Shown here piece by piece: positions 1 to 8,096 of a stretch of DNA of 64,000 nucleotides; within the stretch, counting starts at the first letter, position 1; every line of letters starts with the position of its first letter. The notes beneath the pieces are model-generated. The model saw only the letters and a list, made by a program, of their open reading frames with translations, ran no database searches and was not told where the DNA came from. This DNA is from Bacteroidia bacterium (lineage in GTDB: Bacteria > Bacteroidota > Bacteroidia > 2-12-FULL-35-15). The position numbers and the translations under genes are program-made. The stretch covers positions 51,426-115,425 of the forward strand of contig JAURXZ010000008.1 in NCBI GenBank assembly GCA_030654175.1, written 5' to 3'.

Positions 1-152
1 GCAGTATCTATATTAAAAATATCCTGTTCCATTCGATTGATCTTAACCTCAGGGATATTAATATCAGAAACATCCACATCCAAACGATTACCATCACAAG
101 AGTATAAAAACAAGGTAAAAACCGTTAATAAGTAAACAATGGATTTTTTCAT
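1..152 (-). CDS. gldB: GldB-like gliding motility lipoprotein, N-terminal part only
   Basis: The ATG at 152-150 (minus) opens a frame that runs off the window edge, giving about 50 residues. It starts with a lysine-rich n-region and hydrophobic core and reaches a lipobox-like LYSC with Cys at residue 19, so it should be a lipoprotein. The following mature N-terminus (VDVSDINIPEVKINRMEQDIF) resembles the start of GldB, whose mature part opens with a V-x-I/V-x-R-F/M-x-x-x-x-F pattern. GldB belongs to the gliding and T9SS-associated set in Bacteroidota, and gldB is often found close to nadE, which lies 1.2 kb away here. With only 50 residues visible the family call is an inference; the lipoprotein call is firmer. 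Confidence 0.55.
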   Translation of the reverse strand, partial: MKKSIVYLLTVFTLFLYSCDGNRLDVDVSDINIPEVKINRMEQDIFNIDT

Positions 153-247
153 ATTAAAATTCAAATGATAGAAAATATGCCTAATATTGTAGTGTGAAAT
201 TAATCCAGGACACCCCTGAATAATAAAAATTCAAAATTAGAAAAAAT

Positions 248-1114
248 ATGAAGAAGATTCTTATAATTACTGCAATAGCTTTGTCAACAAATTTCGTATT
301 TGGACAAGATGTTGAAAATGAGCTTAAAAATTTCCGTTTTGGGTTGAAATTTTCACCTTCAATAAACTGGTATAAGCCTGACGGGAAAATCATGTCGGCA
401 AATGGGCCGGTTGTGAGATATGGCGGTGGATTAGTTACAGAATTCAGATTGGCAAAGGTTGTTTCTATTCAAACTGGCGTTCAGGTTGATGTTGATGGTG
501 GTAAGATCAAATATAATAATGGTGGTCCAAACAACGCAAATGCAAATACCGTTAGTTACTACTATTTGGGGCTTGATGATGAAATTGTAATATATGATCC
601 TGTGCTTGCCAATTCGGCTTCACATACTCATTATCAATTGAACGAACGAACTTATAAAGTTACCTATATCACTATTCCTTTATCTTTAAAAATGAAAACT
701 AAAGAAATTGGAGCCTTAACGTATTATGGCCAGATAGGAATGAACAATTCTTTCAGATGGAAAGCGAGTGCAAATGACGAATTACAAGTGATCAATGACG
801 TTTCCAACACTCTAGGTACCAAGGATAATAAATCAAAAATTGATATCACCCAGGATATAAGCGTATATGCAGCGTCTTTGAATTTTGGTTTAGGTGCTGA
901 ACTTAATTTTTCAGGAAGTACTTCATTAACGTTTGGTTTAAGTTACAGTTTAGGCTTCACCAATGTTGTTAAAAATGATTCTGATTATTTGGGAAGACGT
1001 GCAAATAATGCCGATTATAATCCTACAACTAACCCAACCGGATATCTTTCATCTAAAATGCCTCAAAGTATCAAATCAAATGCAGTACTTATAAATGTTG
1101 GAGTGCTGTTTTAA
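248..1114 (+). CDS. Outer-membrane beta-barrel protein (PorT/OMP_b-brl_2-like)
   Basis: 288 residues with a signal peptide at about 1-19 ending VFG|Q. The mature protein has alternating hydrophobic strands typical of the small outer-membrane barrel families of Bacteroidota: FRFGLKFSPSINW near the N-terminus, a glycine-rich second strand (VRYGGGLVTEFRLAK), and the ITIPLSLKMK strand that is a hallmark of PorT-like barrels. It ends in a strand with a terminal phenylalanine (VLINVGVLF), as outer-membrane barrels usually do. It is transcribed divergently from the gldB-like gene and is followed by a strong hairpin terminator, so it is probably monocistronic. The exact function is unknown; a relation to PorT/SprT of the T9SS is possible but not shown. 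Confidence 0.8.
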   Translation: MKKILIITAIALSTNFVFGQDVENELKNFRFGLKFSPSINWYKPDGKIMSANGPVVRYGGGLVTEFRLAKVVSIQTGVQVDVDGGKIKYNNGGPNNANANTVSYYYLGLDDEIVIYDPVLANSASHTHYQLNERTYKVTYITIPLSLKMKTKEIGALTYYGQIGMNNSFRWKASANDELQVINDVSNTLGTKDNKSKIDITQDISVYAASLNFGLGAELNFSGSTSLTFGLSYSLGFTNVVKNDSDYLGRRANNADYNPTTNPTGYLSSKMPQSIKSNAVLINVGVLF

Positions 1115-1135
1115 AAAATAATATTTTGTATATTT

Positions 1136-1173
1136 AATCCCGATTTCTGTTTTAGAAATCGGGATTTTTATTT
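1136..1173 (+). terminator. Rho-independent terminator after the barrel gene
   Basis: A perfect 13-bp stem (1136-1148 with 1154-1166, sequence AATCCCGATTTCT and its complement) with a 5-nt loop is followed by a T-rich tract. It starts 21 bp after the stop codon of the barrel gene. Confidence 0.88.
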
Positions 1174-1268
1174 CCTGAATAGGCTTTGGTTGCTTACGCA
1201 TTGTATTAAAATTCCATTTTTCTTTTTTAGTTAAAATAGTAGGAGTTAATTTGTAGAAATAGTCATTT

Positions 1269-1360
1269 GGGCGTTACCCTTTCTTAAACAAGAAAGGGTC
1301 GGGCTTTACACTTCAATCTTTCCTAAAAAGGAAAGGATTTACGTTTCAATCCCTAACGCA
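1269..1360 (+). repeat. GGGCGTT/AACGC dispersed structured repeat, copy A
   Basis: This 92-bp copy is the simplest of five in the window. Order: GGGCGTT; hairpin 1 (10-bp stem, 1276-1285 with 1290-1299); CGGGCTTTACACTTCAATC; hairpin 2 (6-bp stem, 1319-1324 with 1329-1334); GGATTTACGTTTCAATCCC; TAACGC. GCGTT at the start can pair with AACGC at the end. The two segments after the hairpins are related to each other, so the element looks like a duplicated hairpin-plus-tail unit. It ends 9 bp before the nadE start codon. Other copies: 14450-14552, 32958-33045, 43264-43376, 58467-58615 (minus). Confidence 0.85.
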
Positions 1361-1369
1361 GTATTATCC

Positions 1370-2149
1370 ATGAAAAACAAGGCAGTTATAGATCATATAG
1401 TTCATTGGCTTCTCAATTACAGTGAGCAAAGTAAAACCAGCGGTTTTGTTATTGGTATTTCCGGAGGTATTGATTCTGCATTAACATCTACCTTATGTGC
1501 TAAAACCGGGAAACCTGTTATTTGTTTGAATATGCCAATTCATCAGCATAAAACGGAATACGACAGAGGGCACGAACATATCAATTGGCTGAAGAAAAAT
1601 TTCAATAATGTATCTTCCTTTGAGGTTGAATTAACTGACACTTTTAAAAGTATAAGCGCTGCATTACCCGCTGATATACAGGATTGGTTAACTATGGCAA
1701 ATACACGTGCCCGTTTACGAATGACAACTTTGTATGCATTTGCGTGCAATAAAAAAATGCTTGTGGTAGGAACAGGAAATAAAGTAGAAGATTTTGGCAT
1801 AGGATTTTTTACAAAATATGGAGATGGGGGAGTTGATTTAAGCCCTATTGCAGATCTAATGAAATCAGAAGTGTTTGCTTTGGCAAAAGAATTAGGTGTA
1901 GCGGAATCAATAATTAAAGCAAAACCTACAGATGGATTATTTGCAGATAGCAGAAGTGATGAGGACCAGATCGGTGCTACTTATGATGAGTTGGAGTGGG
2001 CTATGGCGTTTTTAGATAAACCTGAAAATTTCACAAAATTAACCGAGCGTCAACAAATAGTTTTGGATATATATACAAGAATGAATAAAGCAAATCAACA
2101 CAAAATGAATCCTATTCCGGTTTGTGTGATACCTTCGGAATTAAAATAA
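1370..2149 (+). CDS. nadE: Ammonia-dependent NAD(+) synthase
   Basis: 259 residues, the length of the single-domain, NH3-dependent NadE class without a glutaminase domain. It adenylates nicotinic acid adenine dinucleotide and amidates it to NAD in the cytoplasm. The PP-loop SGGIDS is at residues 31-36, and the conserved GTGNKVEDFGIGFFTKYGDG stretch at about 133-153 covers the NaAD and metal binding region. KPTDGLFADSRSDEDQIG near 180-197 is also characteristic. The start is set by the upstream repeat element, which ends 9 bp before the ATG, so any leader RNA would contain that structure. It stands 61 bp before murF on the same strand, so co-transcription is possible. Confidence 0.96.
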   Translation: MKNKAVIDHIVHWLLNYSEQSKTSGFVIGISGGIDSALTSTLCAKTGKPVICLNMPIHQHKTEYDRGHEHINWLKKNFNNVSSFEVELTDTFKSISAALPADIQDWLTMANTRARLRMTTLYAFACNKKMLVVGTGNKVEDFGIGFFTKYGDGGVDLSPIADLMKSEVFALAKELGVAESIIKAKPTDGLFADSRSDEDQIGATYDELEWAMAFLDKPENFTKLTERQQIVLDIYTRMNKANQHKMNPIPVCVIPSELK

Positions 2150-2210
2150 AATATCCGTTGTCGAATGCGTAATTTAATATAATATTTTATTTTTTGATTA
2201 CTACTTTAAT

Positions 2211-3515
2211 ATGATTCAGGAACTTTATAATCATTTTCTCAAACACCCTGTTGTTTGTACCGATACACGCGACATTAAACAAGGTTCCATTTTTTTTGCA
2301 TTGAAAGGAGATAATTTTAATGCAAATAAATTTGCCGAACAGGCTTTGGATTCCGGTTGTTCATTGGTGGTTATAGATGAAGAAATTTACAAAAAAGATG
2401 AGCGTTATTTTTTGGTGGAAGATGTATTATCCACTTTGCAGGCCCTTGCAAATTATCATCGTAAACAATTATCAATCCCGATCATTAGTATTACCGGTAC
2501 AAACGGGAAAACGACTTCGAAAGAACTGTTAAATGCGGTATTGAGTCAAAAATATAATGTTCTTGCAACCAAAGGGAACCTGAACAATCATATTGGTGTG
2601 CCGCTTACTTTATTGAATATTACTAAGCAGCATGAAATGGCGATTGTTGAAATGGGCGCGAATCATGTTGGAGAAATTGCTATGCTTTGCGCCATTGCCG
2701 AACCTGATTTTGGAATGATAACAAATATTGGGAAAGCCCATTTAGAAGGATTTGGAGGGTACGAAGGCGTTGTAAAAGCGAAAAGTGAATTGTACCATTT
2801 CATTCAGCAAAAAGGCGGGAAACTTTTTGTTAATGCGGATAATAAAGTGCTTCAGCAACTTTCTGCCGGAATCGATAAAATAACCTTCGGAACATTGAAA
2901 AGCGTTGATTTTGAAGGACAATTTGTTGAAAGTAATCCTTTTGTAAAGTTGAAATGCAAAGCAAAAGATGATATTCAGCCAATTGAAGAAAAATCTGTAA
3001 TAACCACGCAGTTAATAGGGAATTATAATTTTGAGAATATTCTGGCAGCAGCTTGTATCGGCCATTATTTTAAAGTTTCGGAAGAACAAATTAAAGCAGG
3101 ATTAGAAAATTATGTTCCTTCTAATAATCGTTCTCAGGTTATGCAAACAAAAAGTAACTTGTTGTTGTTAGATGCCTATAATGCAAATCCATCCAGCATG
3201 AATGCCGCTATCGAAAATTTTGCGCAAATGGACCAGCCCAATAAAATGGCAATATTGGGCGATATGCTTGAATTAGGTGACGATAGTGCGAAAGAGCATG
3301 ATAGTATTGTAAACCTTCTGAATAATAAAAATATAACCAATTTAATATTGGTCGGCCCTTTTTTCAAGGAGGCCGGCAGATCAATTAATGCAAAAACTTT
3401 TTCTAATAGCGATGAAGTTGTAGATTATCTCAAACAACATCCTGTAAAAGATTCCACCATTTTAATTAAAGGTTCGCGGGGAATAAAACTGGAGAAAGTA
3501 GTAGAACTTTTGTGA
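2211..3515 (+). CDS. murF: UDP-N-acetylmuramoyl-tripeptide--D-alanyl-D-alanine ligase
   Basis: 434 residues. MurF adds D-Ala-D-Ala to UDP-MurNAc-tripeptide, the last cytoplasmic step of peptidoglycan precursor synthesis. The N-terminal substrate domain carries TDTRDIKQGSIFFALKG at about 17-33. The ATP loop GTNGKTT is at 96-102, followed by the NHIGVPLTLLN and EMGANHVGEI blocks of the central Mur ligase domain. The C-terminal domain has LLLLDAYNANPSSMNAAI and the ILGDMLELG segment typical of MurF. All catalytic blocks are intact. It is not in a dcw cluster here, which is common for murF in Bacteroidota, where it sits apart from murC/D/E/G. Confidence 0.96.
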   Translation: MIQELYNHFLKHPVVCTDTRDIKQGSIFFALKGDNFNANKFAEQALDSGCSLVVIDEEIYKKDERYFLVEDVLSTLQALANYHRKQLSIPIISITGTNGKTTSKELLNAVLSQKYNVLATKGNLNNHIGVPLTLLNITKQHEMAIVEMGANHVGEIAMLCAIAEPDFGMITNIGKAHLEGFGGYEGVVKAKSELYHFIQQKGGKLFVNADNKVLQQLSAGIDKITFGTLKSVDFEGQFVESNPFVKLKCKAKDDIQPIEEKSVITTQLIGNYNFENILAAACIGHYFKVSEEQIKAGLENYVPSNNRSQVMQTKSNLLLLDAYNANPSSMNAAIENFAQMDQPNKMAILGDMLELGDDSAKEHDSIVNLLNNKNITNLILVGPFFKEAGRSINAKTFSNSDEVVDYLKQHPVKDSTILIKGSRGIKLEKVVELL

Positions 3516-3588
3516 TTTGGAGAATACTGATATAGGTCTCTCATCTCAATATTTATAATACAATCGGAATTTGTTAATGTTAAGTTAA

Positions 3589-3618
3589 TTTAGATTTAAC
3601 ACTAAAGTTAAATCTAAA
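3589..3618. promoter_or_regulatory. 12-bp inverted repeat upstream of the response regulator
   Basis: TTTAGATTTAAC (3589-3600) and GTTAAATCTAAA (3607-3618) form perfect 12-bp arms around a 6-nt spacer, 32 bp before the regulator's ATG. No T-tract follows on the plus strand, so it does not look like a plus-strand terminator. An operator, possibly autoregulatory, or a structured leader is the likelier reading, but this is inference. Confidence 0.5.
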
Positions 3619-3650
3619 TGGGAACTTTACATTAAATTAATTGAAAAAGT

Positions 3651-4334
3651 ATGAGTACCGAACAAAAAATATTACTGGTAGATGACGAGCAAGATATTTT
3701 AGAATTTCTTAGTTACAATCTAAAAAAGGAAGGCTACAGTGTATTTACCGCTAATAATGGGAAAGAAGCAATAATTATTGCTAAAAAAGTAACTCCTGAC
3801 CTTATTATATTAGATGTGATGATGCCGGATATGGATGGTATTGAAACTTGCAGAGGATTACGTGAAATTCCGGAATTAAAAAATGTAATGATCGCATTTT
3901 TAACTGCACGTAATGAAGATTATTCTCAAATTGCCGGGTTTGATGTTGGTGCTGATGACTATATTAATAAGCCAATTAAGCCTCGGGTGTTGATCAGCCG
4001 GATCGAAGCTTTATTACGAAGAGCTCCAGGTACAGAGGTCAATAAAATAGATAAAGTAGACACAGGTGGAATTAAAATCGATCGTGAACGTTATGTTATA
4101 GAAAAAAATGGTGTAGAAATTAACCTTCCGAAAAAAGAATTTGAATTACTTGCTTTGCTTGCTTCAAAACCAGGAAAAGTATTTACACGTGAAGTTATAT
4201 TGGATCTGGTTTGGGGTGGAGATGTGGTGGTTGGTGACCGAACCATTGATGTTCATATCCGTAAATTGCGTGAAAAAATAGGTGAAGATTTTATTAAAAC
4301 AATTAAGGGTATTGGGTATAAATTCGAATTTTAA
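3651..4334 (+). CDS. OmpR/PhoB-family response regulator
   Basis: 227 residues: receiver domain (about 5-125) and a winged-helix DNA-binding domain (about 130-227). In the receiver the acidic pair is D11-D12, the phospho-acceptor is D55 in LIILDVMMPD, the switch Thr lies in AFLTARN, and the conserved Lys is in NKPIKP. The C-terminal domain ends with the standard DVHIRKLREKIG and IKGIGYKFE blocks. No sensor kinase is adjacent, so it is an orphan in this window. A perfect inverted repeat lies just upstream and could be its own operator. The signal sensed cannot be told from sequence; Bacteroidota often carry such a PhoB/RprY-like regulator. Confidence 0.93.
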   Translation: MSTEQKILLVDDEQDILEFLSYNLKKEGYSVFTANNGKEAIIIAKKVTPDLIILDVMMPDMDGIETCRGLREIPELKNVMIAFLTARNEDYSQIAGFDVGADDYINKPIKPRVLISRIEALLRRAPGTEVNKIDKVDTGGIKIDRERYVIEKNGVEINLPKKEFELLALLASKPGKVFTREVILDLVWGGDVVVGDRTIDVHIRKLREKIGEDFIKTIKGIGYKFEF

Positions 4335-4340
4335 ATATTT

Positions 4341-4452
4341 TTTAACACAGAGTAAACAGTGAAAACGGAGGTTCACAGAGTTTTAGGGCTATTCGTAAAA
4401 AATCTGTTTTTTCTCTGTTGAACTCATAACACTCAGTGACCTCTGTGTTAAA
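4341..4452. repeat. 112-bp element with 12-bp terminal inverted repeats
   Basis: TTTAACACAGAG (4341-4352) and CTCTGTGTTAAA (4441-4452) are perfect terminal inverted repeats. A second nested pair (GTTCACAGAG near 4371-4380 and CTCTGTTGAAC near 4413-4423) lies inside. The element has no coding capacity and sits in the convergent gap between the response regulator and the carboxypeptidase, where the folded form could act as a two-way transcription barrier. Its layout is that of a short MITE-like dispersed repeat. Confidence 0.7.
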
Positions 4453-4480
4453 TAGTTTTTTTGCCATAAAAGCTGAACAC

Positions 4481-5950
4481 TCACTCCATCTCCGCTATTG
4501 CGATCATCAACTTCTCTAACTTTTTTTTCATTTCAGGGGGCGTACATTCATAATTGTTTGCAAGTAAAGAGAAACAAAGCATTTCGCCCTTTTTATTTTT
4601 TACATAACCTGCATAACCTCGTGCTCTGGTGATATATCCGCTTTTGGCACATAAATTATCTTTCGCAGAAGTACCTTCACAGAAATTGTCCAAAGGGCCA
4701 ATTTTTCCGGCAATGGGAAAGGATCTATAATATGCTTTAAAGTTCTTGTCTTTTGCCATCAGGCGTAAAATTTGAGCTTCAGTTTTTGTGGTAATTACGT
4801 TGGAGCGGGAAAGGCCACAACCGTCATTCATAAAAAAACCATTAACATCTACTCCTTTATTTTTCCAAAATGCAGTAATGATCTCAGTACCTTCATTTTC
4901 CCTACCTATTCCATCTTTTTTGTAAGCAATGTATTTTAGCAAGTGCTCGGCATACAGATTATTACTTTTAAAATTGGTCCAGTATATAATTTCATTTAAG
5001 GTTGGTGAGTAGTGTTTGTATAAAGTAGTTTTATTAGAAAAAAGATATTCATCAGCTTCTTTCAAAACTCTCGTAGTGGTTGCTTTTTTAGTGATTTTAA
5101 TACCGATTTTTTTTAATGAGCTTTCTAATGATTGTGCGCAATATAAAGCAGGGTCAGGTATAGAGCCTTCCACTTCATAATTGTTTTTATTCGCAGGAAT
5201 AGTGCCTTGGATCTCGCGGTAATAGGAGTAAGGGGCTCCATAAATAAAAGCATTGTCGTCATTCCCACCTGATGACACATTATTTACCATTTGCAAACCA
5301 TTGATATCGGGTTTTGTTTTTGTTATCAGAGATTTACTTCCTACAACTCCTGATTTCAAATACAAAGTGTATTTATTATCATGGTAAGATAATCCACTGG
5401 CACCTGCACCAAAATAATTTCCAATATCGGCCCATATCCATTGGGCTGGGATCATATTGTCATCGAAAATACCTGCATCACCAATAATAGCGCCTTCAAT
5501 CTTTTTTATTCCTTTCTTTTTAAGTAATTCAGCCCATTTATCGGTTGTACTCAAGCTGTCTTTTTTGTCTTTAAAATATTCCGATTCAAGAGTGGGATCG
5601 CCTCCTCCGATAATATATAAATTACCTTTAATTATTCCCGTCAAGGTGTCAAAAACACCATCGTATTGAAGTTTTGTTTCGAATTTAAAATCACCACCAA
5701 GCATGGATAGAGCGGCTCCGGTAGTTACAATTTTTAAGGTGCTTGCCGGGACCAGGCTTATATTACTGTTGTATTCGGCAAGGATCGTATCTTTTTTAAC
5801 AGGCATTACACAAATGCTCCAAACAGCATGTTTTAGAGCTTCATCGGTTTTTAATTTTTCAATTTCAATATTCAGTTTTGAGATACTTTGTGAATATGAA
5901 AAAATAATTTGCGACAAAAAAAGAAATATGATTAAAGATCTTTTGATCAT
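4481..5950 (-). CDS. dacB: D-alanyl-D-alanine carboxypeptidase/endopeptidase (PBP4, family S13)
   Basis: 489 residues with a signal peptide (about 1-20, SYS|QS). PBP4-type enzymes trim or cleave peptidoglycan cross-links in the periplasm. The SxxK motif is S70-T-L-K73 (PASTLK), SxN is S-N-N in the FKSNNLYAEHLLK block around residue 325, and the third motif is KSG in CAKSGYITRARGYAGYV near 437. The long insertion between the SxxK and SxN motifs that defines family S13 is present, carrying the GGGDPTLESEYF block. It is intact, convergent with the response regulator and separated from it by a 112-bp palindromic element. Its product should act together with the MurF-made stem peptide, but the two genes are not co-transcribed. 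Confidence 0.94.
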   Translation of the reverse strand: MIKRSLIIFLFLSQIIFSYSQSISKLNIEIEKLKTDEALKHAVWSICVMPVKKDTILAEYNSNISLVPASTLKIVTTGAALSMLGGDFKFETKLQYDGVFDTLTGIIKGNLYIIGGGDPTLESEYFKDKKDSLSTTDKWAELLKKKGIKKIEGAIIGDAGIFDDNMIPAQWIWADIGNYFGAGASGLSYHDNKYTLYLKSGVVGSKSLITKTKPDINGLQMVNNVSSGGNDDNAFIYGAPYSYYREIQGTIPANKNNYEVEGSIPDPALYCAQSLESSLKKIGIKITKKATTTRVLKEADEYLFSNKTTLYKHYSPTLNEIIYWTNFKSNNLYAEHLLKYIAYKKDGIGRENEGTEIITAFWKNKGVDVNGFFMNDGCGLSRSNVITTKTEAQILRLMAKDKNFKAYYRSFPIAGKIGPLDNFCEGTSAKDNLCAKSGYITRARGYAGYVKNKKGEMLCFSLLANNYECTPPEMKKKLEKLMIAIAEME

Positions 5951-6040
5951 TCTTTTTAATTGATTTTTACGCTTGTCTTGATCAGCCTCATAGAGTTTTG
6001 AACTCTGTCAGGTTAATTTAGAATAATCCCAGAGAAATAC

Positions 6041-6298
6041 TTATCGTTGAAAAATAGAACTTTTTCCTGCAAAAGCTTTATCAATTTCATTCGCAAGTTT
6101 GCGGTCTTTTTCGGTAATAGTATTGCCTTCGTCATGGGTGAAAAGGGTAATATCTACTTTGTTATATACATTGCTCCAGTTAGGATGATGGTTCATTTTT
6201 TCAGCTGCCAATGCTACCTTGGTCATAAAACCAAATGCTTCAATAAAATTACTAAATTGAAAGCTTCTTTTCAGTTGATTATTTTCTTCTTTCCACAT
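6041..6298 (-). CDS. 4a-hydroxytetrahydrobiopterin (pterin-4a-carbinolamine) dehydratase
   Basis: 85 residues, slightly short for the family (about 95-110) because the N-terminus is trimmed; no better upstream start is visible. It carries the diagnostic block around residues 36-72: [20 protein letters not shown], then [19 protein letters not shown]. The paired histidines and the HP-W-Y-V pattern are the catalytic signature. The enzyme recycles 4a-hydroxytetrahydropterin after aromatic amino acid hydroxylases, and homologues also occur where no hydroxylase is present. No hydroxylase gene is in the window. The stretch upstream holds AT-rich sequence and an octanucleotide tandem repeat, so it is probably transcribed apart from the thioesterase gene. 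Confidence 0.92.
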   Translation of the reverse strand: MWKEENNQLKRSFQFSNFIEAFGFMTKVALAAEKMNHHPNWSNVYNKVDITLFTHDEGNTITEKDRKLANEIDKAFAGKSSIFQR

Positions 6299-6394
6299 GA
6301 TTTTTTTTATTTAGAGATTTGGAAATTTAGTGATTTAGTGAATTTTGATTTATTTAATTTTAAAATTTAATGACTTAGAAATTAGTTCATTTAG

Positions 6395-6438
6395 TGACTC
6401 TCCACCTCTCCACCTCTCCACCTCTCCACCTCTCCAAC
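6395..6438. repeat. Octanucleotide tandem repeat (TCTCCACC, about five units)
   Basis: The unit TCTCCACC is repeated four times without change, and a fifth unit reads TCTCCAAC. It lies 10 bp downstream of the stop codon of the thioesterase gene (minus strand). As it is outside coding sequence it would not cause phase variation of a protein, but its length is likely to vary between strains. Confidence 0.85.
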
Positions 6439-6447
6439 TCACTAATT

Positions 6448-6870
6448 CTACAATTCAATAACAGCCATTGTAAGTCTGCTTATACAAACTATTTTAGCTT
6501 GTTCATTTTTTATTTCAATGCTCCAAACATGCGTTTTTTTACCAATATGTATTGGTTTTGCCTCTGCATAAACAAATCCACCAACCGCAGGACGCAAATG
6601 GTTAGCGTTAATATCTAACCCTACGCAAGCATATTTATCAGGATCAACAATTAAATGTGAACCGATACTTCCCAGCGTTTCAGCTAAAGCAACGGATGCA
6701 CCACCGTGCAAAATATTCATTGGCTGCACTGTTCGGTGGTCCACGGGCATTTTACCTTTAACAGAATCAGGTGTGAGTTCGGTAATTTCAATACCAATGG
6801 TTTCACACATATTGTTTTTCAGCATTCCCTGAATGTCGGCCGCTGTATAAGGTTTAAACCAAATGCTCAT
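6448..6870 (-). CDS. Hotdog-fold acyl-CoA thioesterase (PaaI/YdiI-like)
   Basis: 140 residues, one 4HBT hotdog domain. The segment MNILHGGASVALAETLGSIG at about 51-70 holds the catalytic pattern of the YdiI/EntH/PaaI group, with the His-Gly-Gly and the Glu of AET that activates water. The second strand LDINANHLRPAVGGFVYAEA and the IGKKTHVWSIEI segment complete the hotdog core. Close family members hydrolyse DHNA-CoA in menaquinone synthesis (MenI) or aryl-CoA thioesters; which substrate applies here cannot be read from the sequence. No men or paa gene adjoins it. Confidence 0.88.
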   Translation of the reverse strand: MSIWFKPYTAADIQGMLKNNMCETIGIEITELTPDSVKGKMPVDHRTVQPMNILHGGASVALAETLGSIGSHLIVDPDKYACVGLDINANHLRPAVGGFVYAEAKPIHIGKKTHVWSIEIKNEQAKIVCISRLTMAVIEL

Positions 6871-6984
6871 AATGTTTTTATTTTAAAACGAAATTAAGAA
6901 GAATTCGCTTATGGAATTTTTAAATTATTGCATCTATAAAATAAATTACTTTATTTTACAATAATTCATTAAAAACCTCTAAAA

Positions 6985-7905
6985 ATGAAAACTATGTATT
7001 CTCTTATTCTGGCAATTGTGATGTTAACGTCTTGTGGTGGTAACAAATCTGCTGACTACAATGGTCTGCTTTCTTCATCTGAACAGGGTGTTAGTAGTGA
7101 AATGAGCCCCCCTGCGCCACCTTCGCCCCCTGCAGATGGAGCAATGAATGATGAAGCCAGTATTGTTCCTGAGGAACCCCAAATGGAAGGTGTAGGGGGA
7201 AGTTCTGTTAATAAGGCCAATTCAACGTTTGAACGAATTAAGATAGCGGAAAAAATTAAAAAGACTGCCGATCTGAATCTCACAGTTGAGGATTACAAAA
7301 AGGCAAGAATTGAAATTGAAAAAATTGTAAAATCGGGAAATGCTTATATCGGAAGCGAAAATGAACAAAATACAACCTATAGCATCACTAATTATATGGT
7401 GATACGTGTGTTGAATAAGGATTTCGACTCCATGGTGAATAAACTGTTAACTGTTGCAAGCAATGTAAATTCAAAAAATGTTACTGCCGAAGATGTTACT
7501 GCCCAGTTTGTTGATATTCAATCCCGTTTGAAATCAAAGAAGGAAATTGAAAAACGTTACCTGGATATATTACAAAAGGCATCTAAAGTGTCTGACATAT
7601 TAGAGATTGAACAAAAATTGGGCGAGATACGTGAAGAAATTGAAGCAAAAGAAGGAGAATTGAAATTTCTCTCAGATCAGGTAAATTATAGTACCATCAA
7701 TTTGAATTTTCACCAGGAATTCGAATATACTCCAACTGACAGGCCAGGCTTCTTTGGTAGAATGGGAAGTGCTTTTGGGAATGGCTGGAGTGGTTTTTTA
7801 AGTTTTCTTGTTGGAGTTGTATATGTTTGGCCTTTATGGTTGATCTTAGGCTTAACCGCTTATTTACTTGTCAAATTTATTAAAAGACAATCGAAAAAAA
7901 AGTAG
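6985..7905 (+). CDS. DUF4349-domain lipoprotein
   Basis: 306 residues. The lipobox is LTSC with Cys17, followed by a low-complexity proline-rich stretch (about 42-53). The DUF4349 domain spans about 85-245: a beta segment KTADLNLTVEDY, a globular part with MVIRVLNKDFDSMVNKL, then a long predicted coiled coil (FVDIQSRLKSKKEIEKRYLD onward). A transmembrane helix at about 270-292 is followed by a basic tail (KFIKRQSKKK). The protein is therefore anchored by a lipid at one end and a membrane helix at the other. Family members are common envelope proteins of unknown function. It reads divergently from the thioesterase gene and is probably monocistronic. Confidence 0.88.
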   Translation: MKTMYSLILAIVMLTSCGGNKSADYNGLLSSSEQGVSSEMSPPAPPSPPADGAMNDEASIVPEEPQMEGVGGSSVNKANSTFERIKIAEKIKKTADLNLTVEDYKKARIEIEKIVKSGNAYIGSENEQNTTYSITNYMVIRVLNKDFDSMVNKLLTVASNVNSKNVTAEDVTAQFVDIQSRLKSKKEIEKRYLDILQKASKVSDILEIEQKLGEIREEIEAKEGELKFLSDQVNYSTINLNFHQEFEYTPTDRPGFFGRMGSAFGNGWSGFLSFLVGVVYVWPLWLILGLTAYLLVKFIKRQSKKK

Positions 7906-7928
7906 TTTAATCTCTTTTAATTTCAACC

Positions 7929-8034
7929 GTCATCCTGAAGAGCCTTTTTGGGATGAAGGATATTGTTCTTCAACAGAAGTAATCTCCTTTTAAAAGGAAA
8001 AGATTCTTCATCCTTTAAGGATGATTCTGAATGT
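7929..8034. repeat. Degenerate GTCATCCTGA-type palindromic repeat
   Basis: The 5' GTCATCCTGA, internal GGATGAAGGAT (7951-7961) matched by ATTCTTCATCC (8003-8013), and the central palindrome TCCTTTTAAAAGGA give a folded unit in the convergent gap between the DUF4349 and acyltransferase genes. The outer arms are degenerate. It has no coding potential and could serve as a two-sided terminator. Confidence 0.55.
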
Positions 8035-8096
8035 CACAGCTATTAAATTGTTTTTCACTAAGGTTCAAACTTAATCAAGAACCTTTTTCACGCAAA

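Noticed and set aside
1269..1360. Structured repeat as an integron attC site (GTT and AAC at its ends)
   Set aside because: attC runs from RYYYAAC to GTTRRRY, while here GTT comes first and AAC last. There is no integrase gene and the genes between copies are housekeeping genes.
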